From 79-D21 sp022839995 (GTDB lineage: Bacteria > Synergistota > Synergistia > Synergistales > 79-D21), in assembly GCA_022839995.1 (NCBI GenBank), contig JALHIN010000017.1, positions 10,291 through 74,290 on the forward strand: a stretch of DNA of 64,000 nucleotides, written 5' to 3'. Both the position numbers and the translations under genes were made by a program. This document shows positions 43,008 through 51,668 of this stretch, piece after piece. Every line of letters begins with the position of its first letter. Position 1 is the stretch's first letter. The notes under the pieces were generated by a model, which saw nothing but the letters and a program-made list of their open reading frames with translations, was not told where the DNA came from and searched no databases.

Positions 43008-43436
43008 TTGAGCAAGGTGGCTGCGAAGAACTCGAAGATTGTTCTCTACTTCGGGACACCCACCCCGGCTGCGGTGGCTTTCGTGGAGGTGAAATCCTAC
43101 AGCCTGCAGGTCTCCAAGGGGAGCATCGACGTCTCGGTCTTGAGCACGGATTGGAAGGAGTACCTCTCGGGACAGCGGGAATGGAAGGGCACTCTCGAGC
43201 TCTACTGGAATCCTGCGGATGCTTCGGCGGAGAAGCAGGTCAACACCATCCTGATGGCAGACGGAGGCCTCCGGATCGGTTATCGCCCGGAAGGGACCGG
43301 AGTCGGCCTGCCCGAATTCGTTGGCGACGCGGTGATCACCGACTGGAACCTGGGCGGCGCGACGAACGATGCTGTTGGAGTCTCCGTGAGTTTCCAGGGT
43401 AACGGAGCACTGGAGGAAGAAGTCCAGGCAGCATAG
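43008..43436 (+). CDS. Major tail tube protein (TP901-1/HK97 family)
   Basis: A 142-aa tube protein from a TTG with GGAGGTGAG upstream. The beta-sandwich pattern is seen in VEVKSYSLQVSKGSIDVSVLSTDWKEYLSGQREWKGTLELYWNP and AVITDWNLGGATNDAVGVSVSFQGNGALEE. A strong terminator follows, as after the capsid gene, consistent with high expression of both main structural proteins. Confidence 0.92.
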   Translation: MSKVAAKNSKIVLYFGTPTPAAVAFVEVKSYSLQVSKGSIDVSVLSTDWKEYLSGQREWKGTLELYWNPADASAEKQVNTILMADGGLRIGYRPEGTGVGLPEFVGDAVITDWNLGGATNDAVGVSVSFQGNGALEEEVQAA

Positions 43437-43462
43437 GCGGCAAACAGGTAAGGACGATGAGA

Positions 43463-43489
43463 CGGGCCGGAATCCTCCGGCCCGATTTT
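43463..43489 (+). terminator. Rho-independent terminator after the tail tube gene
   Basis: CGGGCCGGA (43463-43471) and TCCGGCCCG (43476-43484), loop ATCC, followed by ATTTTCTTTT. Confidence 0.85.
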
Positions 43490-43511
43490 CTTTTGCAGGG
43501 AGGCAGAAACC

Positions 43512-43871
43512 GTGATTGAACAGGCGAACGAAATCACCCTGGCGGGACAAAAGCTGAAGGTTCACTACGGAACAAACGCGGTTCGGGAGATTGAAAAGAC
43601 CCTGGGAAAGACGATCTTCGAGATCCTGCGGGAAATCCGGAACGAAGGAATTGGGGTCAATGAGATCGTCGTCATCATCTGGGCTGGGCTCATCAAGAAC
43701 TATCGAAGGGTCACTCAGGAAGCGGTCTGCGACTGGCTCGATGAGGACATGGACCAGATCGAGGAAATTTCCGGGATTTGCGCGAATGCTCTGGCCCAGG
43801 CCATGACGCGCTACATCAAGCCCGTCACGAAGAACCCTGAAGAAGCGGAGGGGCAGGAAGGAAAAAACTGA
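43512..43871 (+). CDS. Tail assembly chaperone, short form (lambda G-like)
   Basis: A 119-aa chaperone for tape measure assembly, GTG start. It reads ITLAGQKLKVHYGTNAVREIEKTLGKTIFEILREI with a C-terminal acidic tail. Just before the stop it carries the slippery heptamer A-AAA-AAC, so a fraction of ribosomes should shift to -1 and make the G-T fusion. Family membership comes from position and size, as sequences are weakly conserved. Confidence 0.9.
   Translation: MIEQANEITLAGQKLKVHYGTNAVREIEKTLGKTIFEILREIRNEGIGVNEIVVIIWAGLIKNYRRVTQEAVCDWLDEDMDQIEEISGICANALAQAMTRYIKPVTKNPEEAEGQEGKN
43862..43868 (+). promoter_or_regulatory. Programmed -1 ribosomal frameshift site
   Basis: A-AAA-AAC in frame immediately before the TGA stop of the short chaperone. 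A GC-rich run (CCCCGGGGGCC) five bases downstream could form the stimulating structure. Confidence 0.85.
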
Positions 43872-44194
43872 CCCCGGGGGCCTGGGAAAGGCAGTGGCAG
43901 GAACTCTACTGGACTGCCCTCGGTCCCCTTGGGATGACCCATGAAGATCTTTGGACGGTGACGGTAGGCGAGCTCTCGGATCTTATGGACGGCTACCGCT
44001 ATCGGAACTGGCTCGAAATGGAGAGGCTGGCCACCCTTGCTGCCTGGATCGTGAATGGGTCCGGGATGTGCACCCGTACCGTGAAGGCTAGTGATCTGGT
44101 CGGTCACTGGTGTGACGGGCTGGTCCTCGGGAAGATGGAAGCCCTGGATTACATGAAGCGGAAAGTGATCGAATCCCAACGAGAGGGGGGATAA
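43868..44194 (+). CDS. Tail assembly chaperone, T extension made by -1 frameshift
   Basis: This -1-frame region has no start near its 5' end; the first codons after the slip read LTPGAWERQWQELYW. Joined to the upstream gene it gives a fusion of about 227 aa. The T part contains EDLWTVTVGELSDLMDGYRYRN, as in other G-T products that bridge the tape measure and tube protein. An internal ATG (43934) exists, but the slippery site explains the gene better. The tape measure gene starts three bases after its stop. Confidence 0.88.
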   Translation: MTPGAWERQWQELYWTALGPLGMTHEDLWTVTVGELSDLMDGYRYRNWLEMERLATLAAWIVNGSGMCTRTVKASDLVGHWCDGLVLGKMEALDYMKRKVIESQREGG

Positions 44195-44197
44195 GCC

Positions 44198-47044
44198 ATG
44201 GCGAAGAGCCGTAAGGTCAAGATCGTTCTTGCGGTGGACATCACGGAGGCCGAAAGACAGGTCAAGGCCTTTGGCAGCAGGCTGGAATCCCTGGGAGGTA
44301 AAACCGAAAGGTTCGGCTCCTCCCTGGCGAAACTGGCTGCACCCCTCGCGCTCCTGGGCGGCATGGCCATAAAGAGCGCTTTTCACATTGACGAGGCCTT
44401 TGATACCCTGGCCGTCAAATCCGGGGCCACCGGCCGGGAACTTGAAAACCTCAAACAAGACTTCAAATCCCTCGCTCCCCAGGTGACTCAGCCTTTCGAG
44501 GCAACCGCGGAAGTCCTCGGGGACCTTTATACCCGGCTGAACCTTTCTGGAGAAGGATTGCAGAGCATGGGAAGGGCGGCCCTGGACGCCGGCAGGCTTC
44601 TGAAGGAAGACCTGACTTCGGTTGTGACCGGAAGCACCCGGGTCATGAAGGACTGGGGAGTGGCCAACGAGCAGGGCACGATACTCCTGGACAAGCTTTT
44701 TCTTGCAGGCCAGAAGACCGGAGCGGGGTTGGGACAGCTTTCGGAGGAGCTCGTCAGGTACGGGGCCCCCATGCGCCAGCTGGGATTCAACCTGGATACG
44801 GCCACGGCTCTGCTAGCGGAATTCGAAAGGCAGGGCGTCAATACGGAACTGGTCATGGGATCCCTGAGGATCGCCCTCTCGAAAATGGCAAAGGCTGGTG
44901 TCAAGGATACGGCTGGGGCCTTGGACGAAGTGATTCAGAGGATACGGACAGCCGGCAGCGTCGGAGAGGCCAACGCCAGGGCGATTGAGATCTTTGGGGC
45001 GAAGGCGGGCCCGGATATGGCCGCGGCCATCCGGGAAGGACGTTTCGAGGTTGCGGAACTGACCAAGGCCCTGCAGGGAGCTGAAGGGGCGATCCGGAAC
45101 GCTTCGAAGGAAACGGACGGCTTTGCCGAAAAGTGGGATCGGCTGAAAAACAGGCTCGGGATTGCTTTGGAGCCGGTTGGCACACAGCTTTTGGCTATTG
45201 GGGAAGAGTCTCTGGGCCCCCTGAACAGGGCGGTCGATGTCCTGAGCGGCTCTTTCGGGGAATGGGCCATAAAGGTGGGGCTGGCTGCTACGGCGCTGGG
45301 AGCCGGCACGGGAGTCGTTGGATGGTGGATCGGCTCTCTCGGGAAGATGGTGAAGGCCGGAAACGGTCTTCTCGGCTGGTACGTTGCTGCCATAAAGAAC
45401 ATGGGAACCTGGATTTCCCTCTTGCCCGAAGCGGTAAGTACGGGAGCGGATTTCACGGCATGGCTTGTTCTTGCGAAGGATGGAGTTGAAGGGGTTGCCC
45501 TGGCGGTTGCCTCTCTGGCGGGGAAAATTTCTTTTCTCCTGATTCCGGCTCTCGCCGGTCTCATGGCTTATGAGGTCTTCTTCCGGAAGGACAGCTACGC
45601 GATGAGTCCGACCGGTGGGCCGAATTCAACACGCGCGGTTCCCCAGACCCGTGGAGAGAGGAAAGTCTCAACCGAGGCCTTTTACGAAAAGCTCGAGGCT
45701 CAGCGCCTGGCCAACCTGGGAAAGGCGGTCTCTTCCGGTCTCGGATCGGTTCCCGGAAAGAGCGGATCCGGAAAGGGAGGTTCTGGAAGAACCTCGGGGG
45801 GATCCTCTTCGGGCGAATCAGCCGTGGAAAGCCTGCTATCGAAGATCCGGGACCAGATGGCCTACCTAGGAGCGGATGGACGGGATTTTCTTTCCTTACT
45901 CGACCAGTGGCAAAAGAAACTTGTCCCCTTAAGCGAGGATTGGAAGAAGATCGCGGATATGCAGAAGGACATCCGATCCGAAATGTCCCGTACTGTGGGC
46001 GAGGAAACGGCCGCCGCATTCAAGCGGTCCGAGTCGGCGGTCCAGGCGGATGAGCTGAAGCGGGCGGAAAAGTCGGCAGCCGAGCTGAAGCAGCTTGCCC
46101 AGGACGTGAACGACGGGATTTCTGCCTTTTACGACACCCAAGCCTGGGGAAACAGGATGGGGCTCCTCGGGGATCCCGACTATCTCGATTCGCTGACTCG
46201 CTCTCTAGCCTCGATGAAGGCAGAGCTCTCTGACATCGGTCTGGATCCGGCGAAGTTCGAAAATTGGACTGAACCCATGAGAGACCGGTTTGCGGAGATC
46301 CAGGACGTCATGGGCAAAATCGCCTCCACTTCTCTCGACACCCTGGCCAAGCAGTTCGAAAACGGGATCCTTTCCGCTGAAGGCTACAGGGAAGCCCTGT
46401 CCAGGCTCATGGAGCAGTACGGCGACTATCCTCAAGTGACGAAGAACATTGAGAACGCCATGACGGCTCTCGACGACACGCTCCGGGCAACGACCGTTTC
46501 GATGAGCCGGCTTATTCAGGAGGCAGATAAGGCCCTAAACGATCAGCTGGCCTCCATCCCGGACACACTGGCAGGAGCCTTTGCCGGAGCGATCGCCCGA
46601 GGGGAGGACCTGGGGGACATGCTCAGATCCCTTGGCCAAGACATCGCCTATCTTTTCATAAAGGCCATGGCGTTACGGCTTTTAGGGGGCGTGTTCGGGG
46701 GATTGTTCGGCGGTAGCGGAATAGGCATGCACTCGGGCGGGATCGTCGGAGAGGATTCCCCAACCTTTGTTCGAAGCTTACCCCGCTTCCATTCCGGTGG
46801 AGTTGTAGGTTCCGATGAACGCCTTGCGATTCTCCAGACGGGGGAGGGTGTGTTCTCCAGAAAGCAGATGCAAGCCTTGGGAGACGGCATGGGCGGGCAG
46901 ACGAACATCACGATCCAGGTGAAGGCAATCGATGCCCAGGGAGTCAAGGATTTCTTCGAGAAAAACCGGGGCGCGGTAGAGGGGATCGTTACGCAGAACC
47001 TCTGGCGGAACGGAAAAATCCGTACCGCTTTGCAATCGATTTAA
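44198..47044 (+). CDS. Tail tape measure protein
   Basis: A 948-aa protein setting tail length. The N-terminal third is helical (ITEAERQVKAFGSRLESLGGKTERF), then the TIGR01760-like core with KSGATGRELENLKQDFKSLAPQ and LAGQKTGAGLGQLSEELVRYGAPM, hydrophobic segments around residues 345-465 for DNA-ejection pores, a Ser/Gly-rich linker near 530, and a C-terminal region rich in Gly (GGVFGGLFGGSGIGMHSGGIVG). From about 1.5 angstrom per residue, a tail near 140 nm is expected. Confidence 0.95.
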   Translation: MAKSRKVKIVLAVDITEAERQVKAFGSRLESLGGKTERFGSSLAKLAAPLALLGGMAIKSAFHIDEAFDTLAVKSGATGRELENLKQDFKSLAPQVTQPFEATAEVLGDLYTRLNLSGEGLQSMGRAALDAGRLLKEDLTSVVTGSTRVMKDWGVANEQGTILLDKLFLAGQKTGAGLGQLSEELVRYGAPMRQLGFNLDTATALLAEFERQGVNTELVMGSLRIALSKMAKAGVKDTAGALDEVIQRIRTAGSVGEANARAIEIFGAKAGPDMAAAIREGRFEVAELTKALQGAEGAIRNASKETDGFAEKWDRLKNRLGIALEPVGTQLLAIGEESLGPLNRAVDVLSGSFGEWAIKVGLAATALGAGTGVVGWWIGSLGKMVKAGNGLLGWYVAAIKNMGTWISLLPEAVSTGADFTAWLVLAKDGVEGVALAVASLAGKISFLLIPALAGLMAYEVFFRKDSYAMSPTGGPNSTRAVPQTRGERKVSTEAFYEKLEAQRLANLGKAVSSGLGSVPGKSGSGKGGSGRTSGGSSSGESAVESLLSKIRDQMAYLGADGRDFLSLLDQWQKKLVPLSEDWKKIADMQKDIRSEMSRTVGEETAAAFKRSESAVQADELKRAEKSAAELKQLAQDVNDGISAFYDTQAWGNRMGLLGDPDYLDSLTRSLASMKAELSDIGLDPAKFENWTEPMRDRFAEIQDVMGKIASTSLDTLAKQFENGILSAEGYREALSRLMEQYGDYPQVTKNIENAMTALDDTLRATTVSMSRLIQEADKALNDQLASIPDTLAGAFAGAIARGEDLGDMLRSLGQDIAYLFIKAMALRLLGGVFGGLFGGSGIGMHSGGIVGEDSPTFVRSLPRFHSGGVVGSDERLAILQTGEGVFSRKQMQALGDGMGGQTNITIQVKAIDAQGVKDFFEKNRGAVEGIVTQNLWRNGKIRTALQSI

Positions 47045-47056
47045 GGGGGGATACCG

Positions 47057-48163
47057 ATGGGCCGGGCAAGCGGGCAATATGCACAAGCGGCAAGCCCCGA
47101 TGCGGTATCCCCTGTTCTCTTGCTGCGGGTTCTGGAAATGCCGTCGATTTCCAATCCGGAAGAGAAGACGAGCGGGTATTTTGCCGATTCGGAAGAATTT
47201 CTCAGTTTCTTTGACGAGGCAGGGACCCCCGAAGCCTATTTACCGGTGGGGCTTAGCTTCGACAAGGTTTCCTGCGACAACGGGAACAAGGTGGTCAGCT
47301 TCGTCCTAAAGCTCGACAACGTGAGCCGGGATTTTTGCGCCCTGGCCAGCCAGGTGCAAATCAAGGGTTGCAGAGTCGAGCTTCTCAGGGCATTCAGGGA
47401 AGATCTGTCGGACCCGGAAGCGGCCCAGACCATCATGGCGGGCTCGATACAAGGGTGGAGTATCACGGAGTATTCGATCGAGGCGGATGTGACCGCTCCT
47501 CTGAACTTGCCGATGAGGACCCCGCAGCGGCTTTATTGGCCAAGGTGCCATTGGCGTTTCGGAGGGCAGGAATGCGGCTACCCCGAAACCTGCTTCGGTT
47601 TCTGGGAGCGATGGTGGAAACGGACCAGTTCAAACTACGGGACGATTGATGACACCCTGACGGCGGATTTGGAACGAATATCACAGGGGATCGACTACTC
47701 GAACCTCAATCCGGGTGGACAGACGGACTATTACAATGCCCGAATTCTGGCCCGACTGATCCCGGCGTTCAGCGAAACCTACACGATCACTGTCCTACAT
47801 GACGATGCCGTAAAGCTCTGGATCAACGGGGTTCTAAAGATCAATCGTTGGGTCAATGAATCCGCCACTCACACCTGCACCTTTGCCGCAACGGCAGGAG
47901 TTCCCGTGGAAATCCAGATTGATCACTACGAGAAGGACGGCGCCCAAAGGCTTCGGGTCCAGTGGTCGTCGGCCTCTCAATCCTTGGAAGTGATCGGATC
48001 CACTGTTGGGACGGTGAAGGCTCCAATAAGCCTGATCGGGGCCTATACCTCCTGCGGGAAGACTTTTTCGGACTGCCTGACCCGAGGGAATGTCCTGCAG
48101 TTCGGAGGCTTTCCGCACATTCTCCGGACAAGGAACCCTCGAGAGGTGTGGACGAAGGCATGA
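47057..48163 (+). CDS. Minor tail protein L-like with inserted PA14 domain
   Basis: A 368-aa tail-tip protein. Residues 40-180 and 325-368 match the lambda gpL family, including its four metal or Fe-S cysteines as C164-x8-C173 (RCHWRFGGQECGY) and C333-x6-C340 (SCGKTFSDC), ending in FGGFP. In lambda the two pairs are about 22 residues apart; here 159 residues separate them and contain a PA14-type lectin domain (SETYTITVLHDDAVKLWINGVL, ...RLRVQWSS). The insert may bind host surface sugar. GGGGG precedes the ATG; the stop overlaps the next gene by ATGA. Confidence 0.85.
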   Translation: MGRASGQYAQAASPDAVSPVLLLRVLEMPSISNPEEKTSGYFADSEEFLSFFDEAGTPEAYLPVGLSFDKVSCDNGNKVVSFVLKLDNVSRDFCALASQVQIKGCRVELLRAFREDLSDPEAAQTIMAGSIQGWSITEYSIEADVTAPLNLPMRTPQRLYWPRCHWRFGGQECGYPETCFGFWERWWKRTSSNYGTIDDTLTADLERISQGIDYSNLNPGGQTDYYNARILARLIPAFSETYTITVLHDDAVKLWINGVLKINRWVNESATHTCTFAATAGVPVEIQIDHYEKDGAQRLRVQWSSASQSLEVIGSTVGTVKAPISLIGAYTSCGKTFSDCLTRGNVLQFGGFPHILRTRNPREVWTKA

Positions 48164-48564
48164 GCCGGAACTTGACGCGACTGATCGGGGTACCCTGGCT
48201 GGTGTGTGGCCGGACCCGAGAGGGATGCGATTGCCTGGGGCTTGCCCTTATGGCCCAAAGGGAACTTTTCGCACGGGACCTTCCGGATATCTGGGCCTAC
48301 TCCCTTGATTCCTATCGAGAGGTCTCATTAAGAGCGCCCAGAGATTTGGCTGCCTTGGGTGCCTTTGAAGTGGAAGCTCCAGCCGATGGCGATGTAGCGT
48401 TTCTGCACATTCGAGGGTTTGGTCATCTGTCGACGGTGGTGGGAGAGGGTCTCCTGACGATTTACGAGCGGAGCCGAAGCCTTTGGAGGAAGCCTGGCCG
48501 AATGCTTCCATTCAGGTATTTCCGCTTCAGGGATGAGGTGAGGACATGGGCATTGGAGCACTAA
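48160..48564 (+). CDS. NlpC/P60 tail-tip peptidase (lambda K-like)
   Basis: A 134-aa cysteine peptidase of the tail tip. The catalytic Cys is in REGCDCLGLALMAQREL and the His in GFGHLSTVVGEGLLTIYE, the order seen in NlpC/P60. It should cut peptidoglycan peptides during DNA entry or help tail assembly. It is coupled by ATGA to the L-like gene and overlaps the J-like gene by 19 bases. Confidence 0.88.
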   Translation: MSRNLTRLIGVPWLVCGRTREGCDCLGLALMAQRELFARDLPDIWAYSLDSYREVSLRAPRDLAALGAFEVEAPADGDVAFLHIRGFGHLSTVVGEGLLTIYERSRSLWRKPGRMLPFRYFRFRDEVRTWALEH

Positions 48565-50498
48565 TCGGGGCTTTCGTCTTCGGGGGAGCGGCGGTGATCG
48601 CAGGCGGGACCCTGTCCATCTTTGGGCTTTCCCTGGGGCTTTGGCAGGCGATCGCAGTAGGGGCAAGCTTAGGGAGCCTCTTTGACGCCCCCAGCTTCAA
48701 CGTGCAGAGCCCGACCTATTCGCTGAGTCCGGCCGCGAACACGACAAGCCAGATCATCCCGGTTCCAGTGGTCTACGGACGGGTCAGAGTGGCCGGGAAC
48801 ATTTTCTACCAACAATTTCAGGACTCCACGAAAAAGATTATGTACCAGCATATCGGTCTTTCGGAGGGGCCTATAAAAAGCGTCAACACGAACGACGTGA
48901 TGATCAACGATTTCACGACTGCAGAGCTTTCGACGGTCACAAAGGAAGTCTTTCTTGGGACCGCTACACAACCTCCAAGCGTCAACGAGCCGGAGGGGTG
49001 TGCTTACCCAATGCTGGCGTATGTCGCCCTTAAAATGGAGGCTTCGGAAAAGCTGGGGGGCACTCCTACGGTGACGGTCGTCCTCAACGGCAGGGACATT
49101 GACTACCCGGGCAAGGGGGAGGCGGCCCTGTACCTTGATGCGGAGACCGAAGCCAGTTCCGGGTCGTACAAGAACGAGGCCAGTCTTCCGGAGGACTCTG
49201 GTTATAAAGGCGGCAGCCTCATCGTGGACGGGCTTTTGCACTATTACTGGGCCGGATGGGTCAAAGTCGGTGATCAGAGCGAGTGGAGGGAGTACGACTA
49301 TCAATACCATGACATGGGAATCCTGGCTGCGATTTATTCCGATACCAGCAAGGACCAAATCATTTGTGTTCCGTTTGTTTTCGTGAAGGTGTCAGCGGGG
49401 AGCCATACGGAAACCGTGTCGATTTTCCCTGATAGTGGAGCCACCACGCATTTCGATTTTGACCTTCTGACCGGAGATTCCGGTGACACCGGGGCGGAGT
49501 TCACTAAAAGCCTGGAAAACGGAATCCGGTTGCATTGGGAAATCCGAAAGACGTATGACGCGGACTACCAGGGGATTTATTATTCCGGGGTTCTGTATTT
49601 CTTCGTGCCTTCGGAACTATTGCCGGCGAGCGGCCGGGCAAAAATTATGTTCTCCCTGAAAACGCCTTATTTGAACCTTAACCGCGTTGTGGCTGGGCTT
49701 CTTCCCTACACGGACATCCTGACGGACGCTCCCTGGGCGGGGTTTGGTGATACCGGGGCCTACAATTCCCCGGCCTGGTGCGCCTACGATTACCTGACGA
49801 ATGCGCGATACGGAGCCGCGATACCGGAGAGCCATTTCGACGAAGACAGCTTTTTCGAAGTGGCGAACCGTTGCGCACAGGAAGGGATAACCCTGAACCT
49901 GGCTGTCGATGCACAGAGGCCGACGATCGACAACCTGAAGGACATCCTGGCGCCGGCCAGAGCCTTTCTGGTTATTCGCGACAAGATTCGACTGAAGATG
50001 GATGCCCCGGTAGAAGCCTACGGCAAGCTCATCACGGCAGACGACATCATCGAGGGAAGTTTCACCTATCGGTGCGCCTCAGAAGATCAGATTCCCAATC
50101 GAGTCACGGTTGAATTCATTGATGGCGATGGGGAATTCGACGAGGGCACCTGGGAGAGGACGAGTTATTCCATCGAGGATTGGGAGGATATCACCAGGCG
50201 GGGTGTCTACGAAAGGCGTGTGTCGATGCTGGGCATAACAAACCGGGCCCAGGCGAAGGCAATGTGCAACTACCTTTACGAACAGGCAAAACGATGCACC
50301 CTTTATTGTTCCTTCGCCACGAGCCTTAAAAACTCGGACATCGAGGTCGGAGACGTAATTGCGGTTACCTATGACCTCCCGGGCTGGACGGAGAAATGGA
50401 TGCGGGTCATCGGGGTCGAGGACGATGCCGAGGGAACGGTTGCCATATCTCTCCTGGAATACGATCCGCAGATCTACGATGCCTCGGACGATATTTAG
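48546..50498 (+). CDS. Tail tip attachment protein J-like
   Basis: A 650-aa protein starting with a hydrophobic Gly-rich segment (lambda I-like, residues 1-45: GALIGAFVFGGAAVIAGGTLSIFGLSLG) fused to the J/phage tail hub core: QIIPVPVVYGRVRVAGNIFYQ, LNRVVAGLLPYTDILTDAPW, PAWCAYDYLTNARYGAAIPES, ITLNLAVDAQRPTIDNLKDIL, ASEDQIPNRVTVEFID and GDVIAVTYDLPGW. It lacks the long C-terminal receptor region of lambda J, so host binding is probably done by the separate fibres. Confidence 0.9.
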   Translation: MGIGALIGAFVFGGAAVIAGGTLSIFGLSLGLWQAIAVGASLGSLFDAPSFNVQSPTYSLSPAANTTSQIIPVPVVYGRVRVAGNIFYQQFQDSTKKIMYQHIGLSEGPIKSVNTNDVMINDFTTAELSTVTKEVFLGTATQPPSVNEPEGCAYPMLAYVALKMEASEKLGGTPTVTVVLNGRDIDYPGKGEAALYLDAETEASSGSYKNEASLPEDSGYKGGSLIVDGLLHYYWAGWVKVGDQSEWREYDYQYHDMGILAAIYSDTSKDQIICVPFVFVKVSAGSHTETVSIFPDSGATTHFDFDLLTGDSGDTGAEFTKSLENGIRLHWEIRKTYDADYQGIYYSGVLYFFVPSELLPASGRAKIMFSLKTPYLNLNRVVAGLLPYTDILTDAPWAGFGDTGAYNSPAWCAYDYLTNARYGAAIPESHFDEDSFFEVANRCAQEGITLNLAVDAQRPTIDNLKDILAPARAFLVIRDKIRLKMDAPVEAYGKLITADDIIEGSFTYRCASEDQIPNRVTVEFIDGDGEFDEGTWERTSYSIEDWEDITRRGVYERRVSMLGITNRAQAKAMCNYLYEQAKRCTLYCSFATSLKNSDIEVGDVIAVTYDLPGWTEKWMRVIGVEDDAEGTVAISLLEYDPQIYDASDDI

Positions 50499-50509
50499 GG
50501 GGTGAGCTT

Positions 50510-50929
50510 TTGAGCCAGGAGCTCTTCTGGAAGGACCCGCAGGGGAATTGGGTCAAGTGCGATACCCCTGAAAAGAGCAAGTCAATGCATCTGGAAAGGA
50601 TTCGCAAAAGGCATGAAGCCCTCGAAAATGAGGGCTTTCTTTGTTCCCTTGGGTGGCGAATGAATATCGGCACGGAGCATGCATCTCTCCTGGATGGGGG
50701 TATCCGATACGCGGAGCAGAAGGGGCAGGCGACGATCACCATCCGAGATTGGAACAACGAGCGGCACGAGGATGTTCCTCTGGAGATCGCGAAGGGAATT
50801 TTGCAGGAAATCGTGGAACGGCAGATGACGTTGCTTTACGGGAAATGGAGCCTGCAGGAGCGGGTTCGTTCCGCGAGTCGCTGGGAGGATATCGAAACTC
50901 TTGAAGCCGAATATGAGAGGGGCTGGTGA
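50510..50929 (+). CDS. DUF4376-like phage tail accessory protein
   Basis: A 139-aa protein from a TTG with GGGGGTGAG upstream. It has a helical part, LERIRKRHEALENEGFLCSLGWRMNIGTEHASLLDGGIRYAEQKG, resembling the DUF4376 domain of phage tail or fibre-assembly proteins, which recurs in the gene at 54745-55344. It overlaps the next gene by GTGA. Function unknown. Confidence 0.7.
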   Translation: MSQELFWKDPQGNWVKCDTPEKSKSMHLERIRKRHEALENEGFLCSLGWRMNIGTEHASLLDGGIRYAEQKGQATITIRDWNNERHEDVPLEIAKGILQEIVERQMTLLYGKWSLQERVRSASRWEDIETLEAEYERGW

Positions 50930-51294
50930 AGATGGAGGTTTTCAGGTGGACTCCCTATTCGCCGCCCAGGCTTAGCGAGTCCTTCAGGGTGACGACGAGC
51001 CAGTTTGAGAGCGGGAAAACACAGCGGTATTACAAAGGCAAAGCTCCGCGGAAATGGTTTCTGCAGTTTCGATTGAGGATCTTGGAAATGCTCGAAATCC
51101 GGGATTTCTATCGGGAGCGAAAGGGCGCTTTCGAAGCGTTCCTTTGGACGGAGCCTCATTCGGGAGATTTGGTAACGGTCAGATTCTCGGGAGATTCTCT
51201 CGATATCGAATCTCAGTGGAAACGAAACCTCGAAACCGGAGCGCTTGAAGTTTGTTTCGGAACCTTTGCGGTCACATTTGAGGAAGTCCTTTAG
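50926..51294 (+). CDS. Minor tail protein M-like
   Basis: A 122-aa protein resembling lambda gpM. FRWTPYSPPRLSESFRVTTSQFESGKTQRY at the N-terminus and FYRERKGAFEAFLWTEPHSGDLVTVRF then FGTFAVTFEEVL at the C-terminus follow the family's plan. A GTG start overlaps the upstream stop (GTGA). In lambda M lies before L; here it follows J, so the tail-tip module is rearranged. Confidence 0.82.
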   Translation: MKMEVFRWTPYSPPRLSESFRVTTSQFESGKTQRYYKGKAPRKWFLQFRLRILEMLEIRDFYRERKGAFEAFLWTEPHSGDLVTVRFSGDSLDIESQWKRNLETGALEVCFGTFAVTFEEVL

Positions 51295-51308
51295 GGGAGG
51301 GGAGCCGC

Positions 51309-51668
51309 ATGTCCTGGCAGACAGCAAAGAGGCCGCTGGAGTTTGTCCAGGGGCAGACCTACGAAAAGGAATGGACTTTCGAGCAGGGTGGCACCCCTAT
51401 TGATCTGACGGGGTTCACGGGGGCAGCGCAGATCCGTGACAAGGATGGGAATCTCCTGGCGGATCTGACCACAGTTAACGGTGGGGTCGTGATCACGGGG
51501 AGTGAGGGCAAGGTGAAGCTTGCTCTGAGTCCGACAGTCACGGGAGGAGTGCCTCCTACTGACGACAGTCCGCATGATTGGGACATCGAATTGACGAGCG
51601 GGAGCCGGGTGGAAAAGCCCTTCCGAGGCCCTGTGATCGTCCATAAGCGGACCACGGGAGCGGCATAA
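51309..51668 (+). CDS. Ig-like phage tail protein
   Basis: A 119-aa protein with an Ig/BppU-type beta domain: EFVQGQTYEKEWTFEQGGTPIDLTGFTGAAQIRDKDGNLLADLT followed by GKVKLALSPTVT and HDWDIELTSG. This arrangement is seen in baseplate upper and fibre-base proteins. GGGGAGGGG precedes the ATG. It shares one base with the next start, within the fibre operon. Confidence 0.72.
   Translation: MSWQTAKRPLEFVQGQTYEKEWTFEQGGTPIDLTGFTGAAQIRDKDGNLLADLTTVNGGVVITGSEGKVKLALSPTVTGGVPPTDDSPHDWDIELTSGSRVEKPFRGPVIVHKRTTGAA

Noticed and set aside
42516..43565. 349-aa minus-strand frame across tail genes
   Set aside because: It is antisense to three well-supported tail genes and resembles no family.
43934..44194. 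Independent gene starting at ATG 43934
   Set aside because: The frame extends upstream to the A-AAA-AAC site, and the frameshift fusion explains it better.
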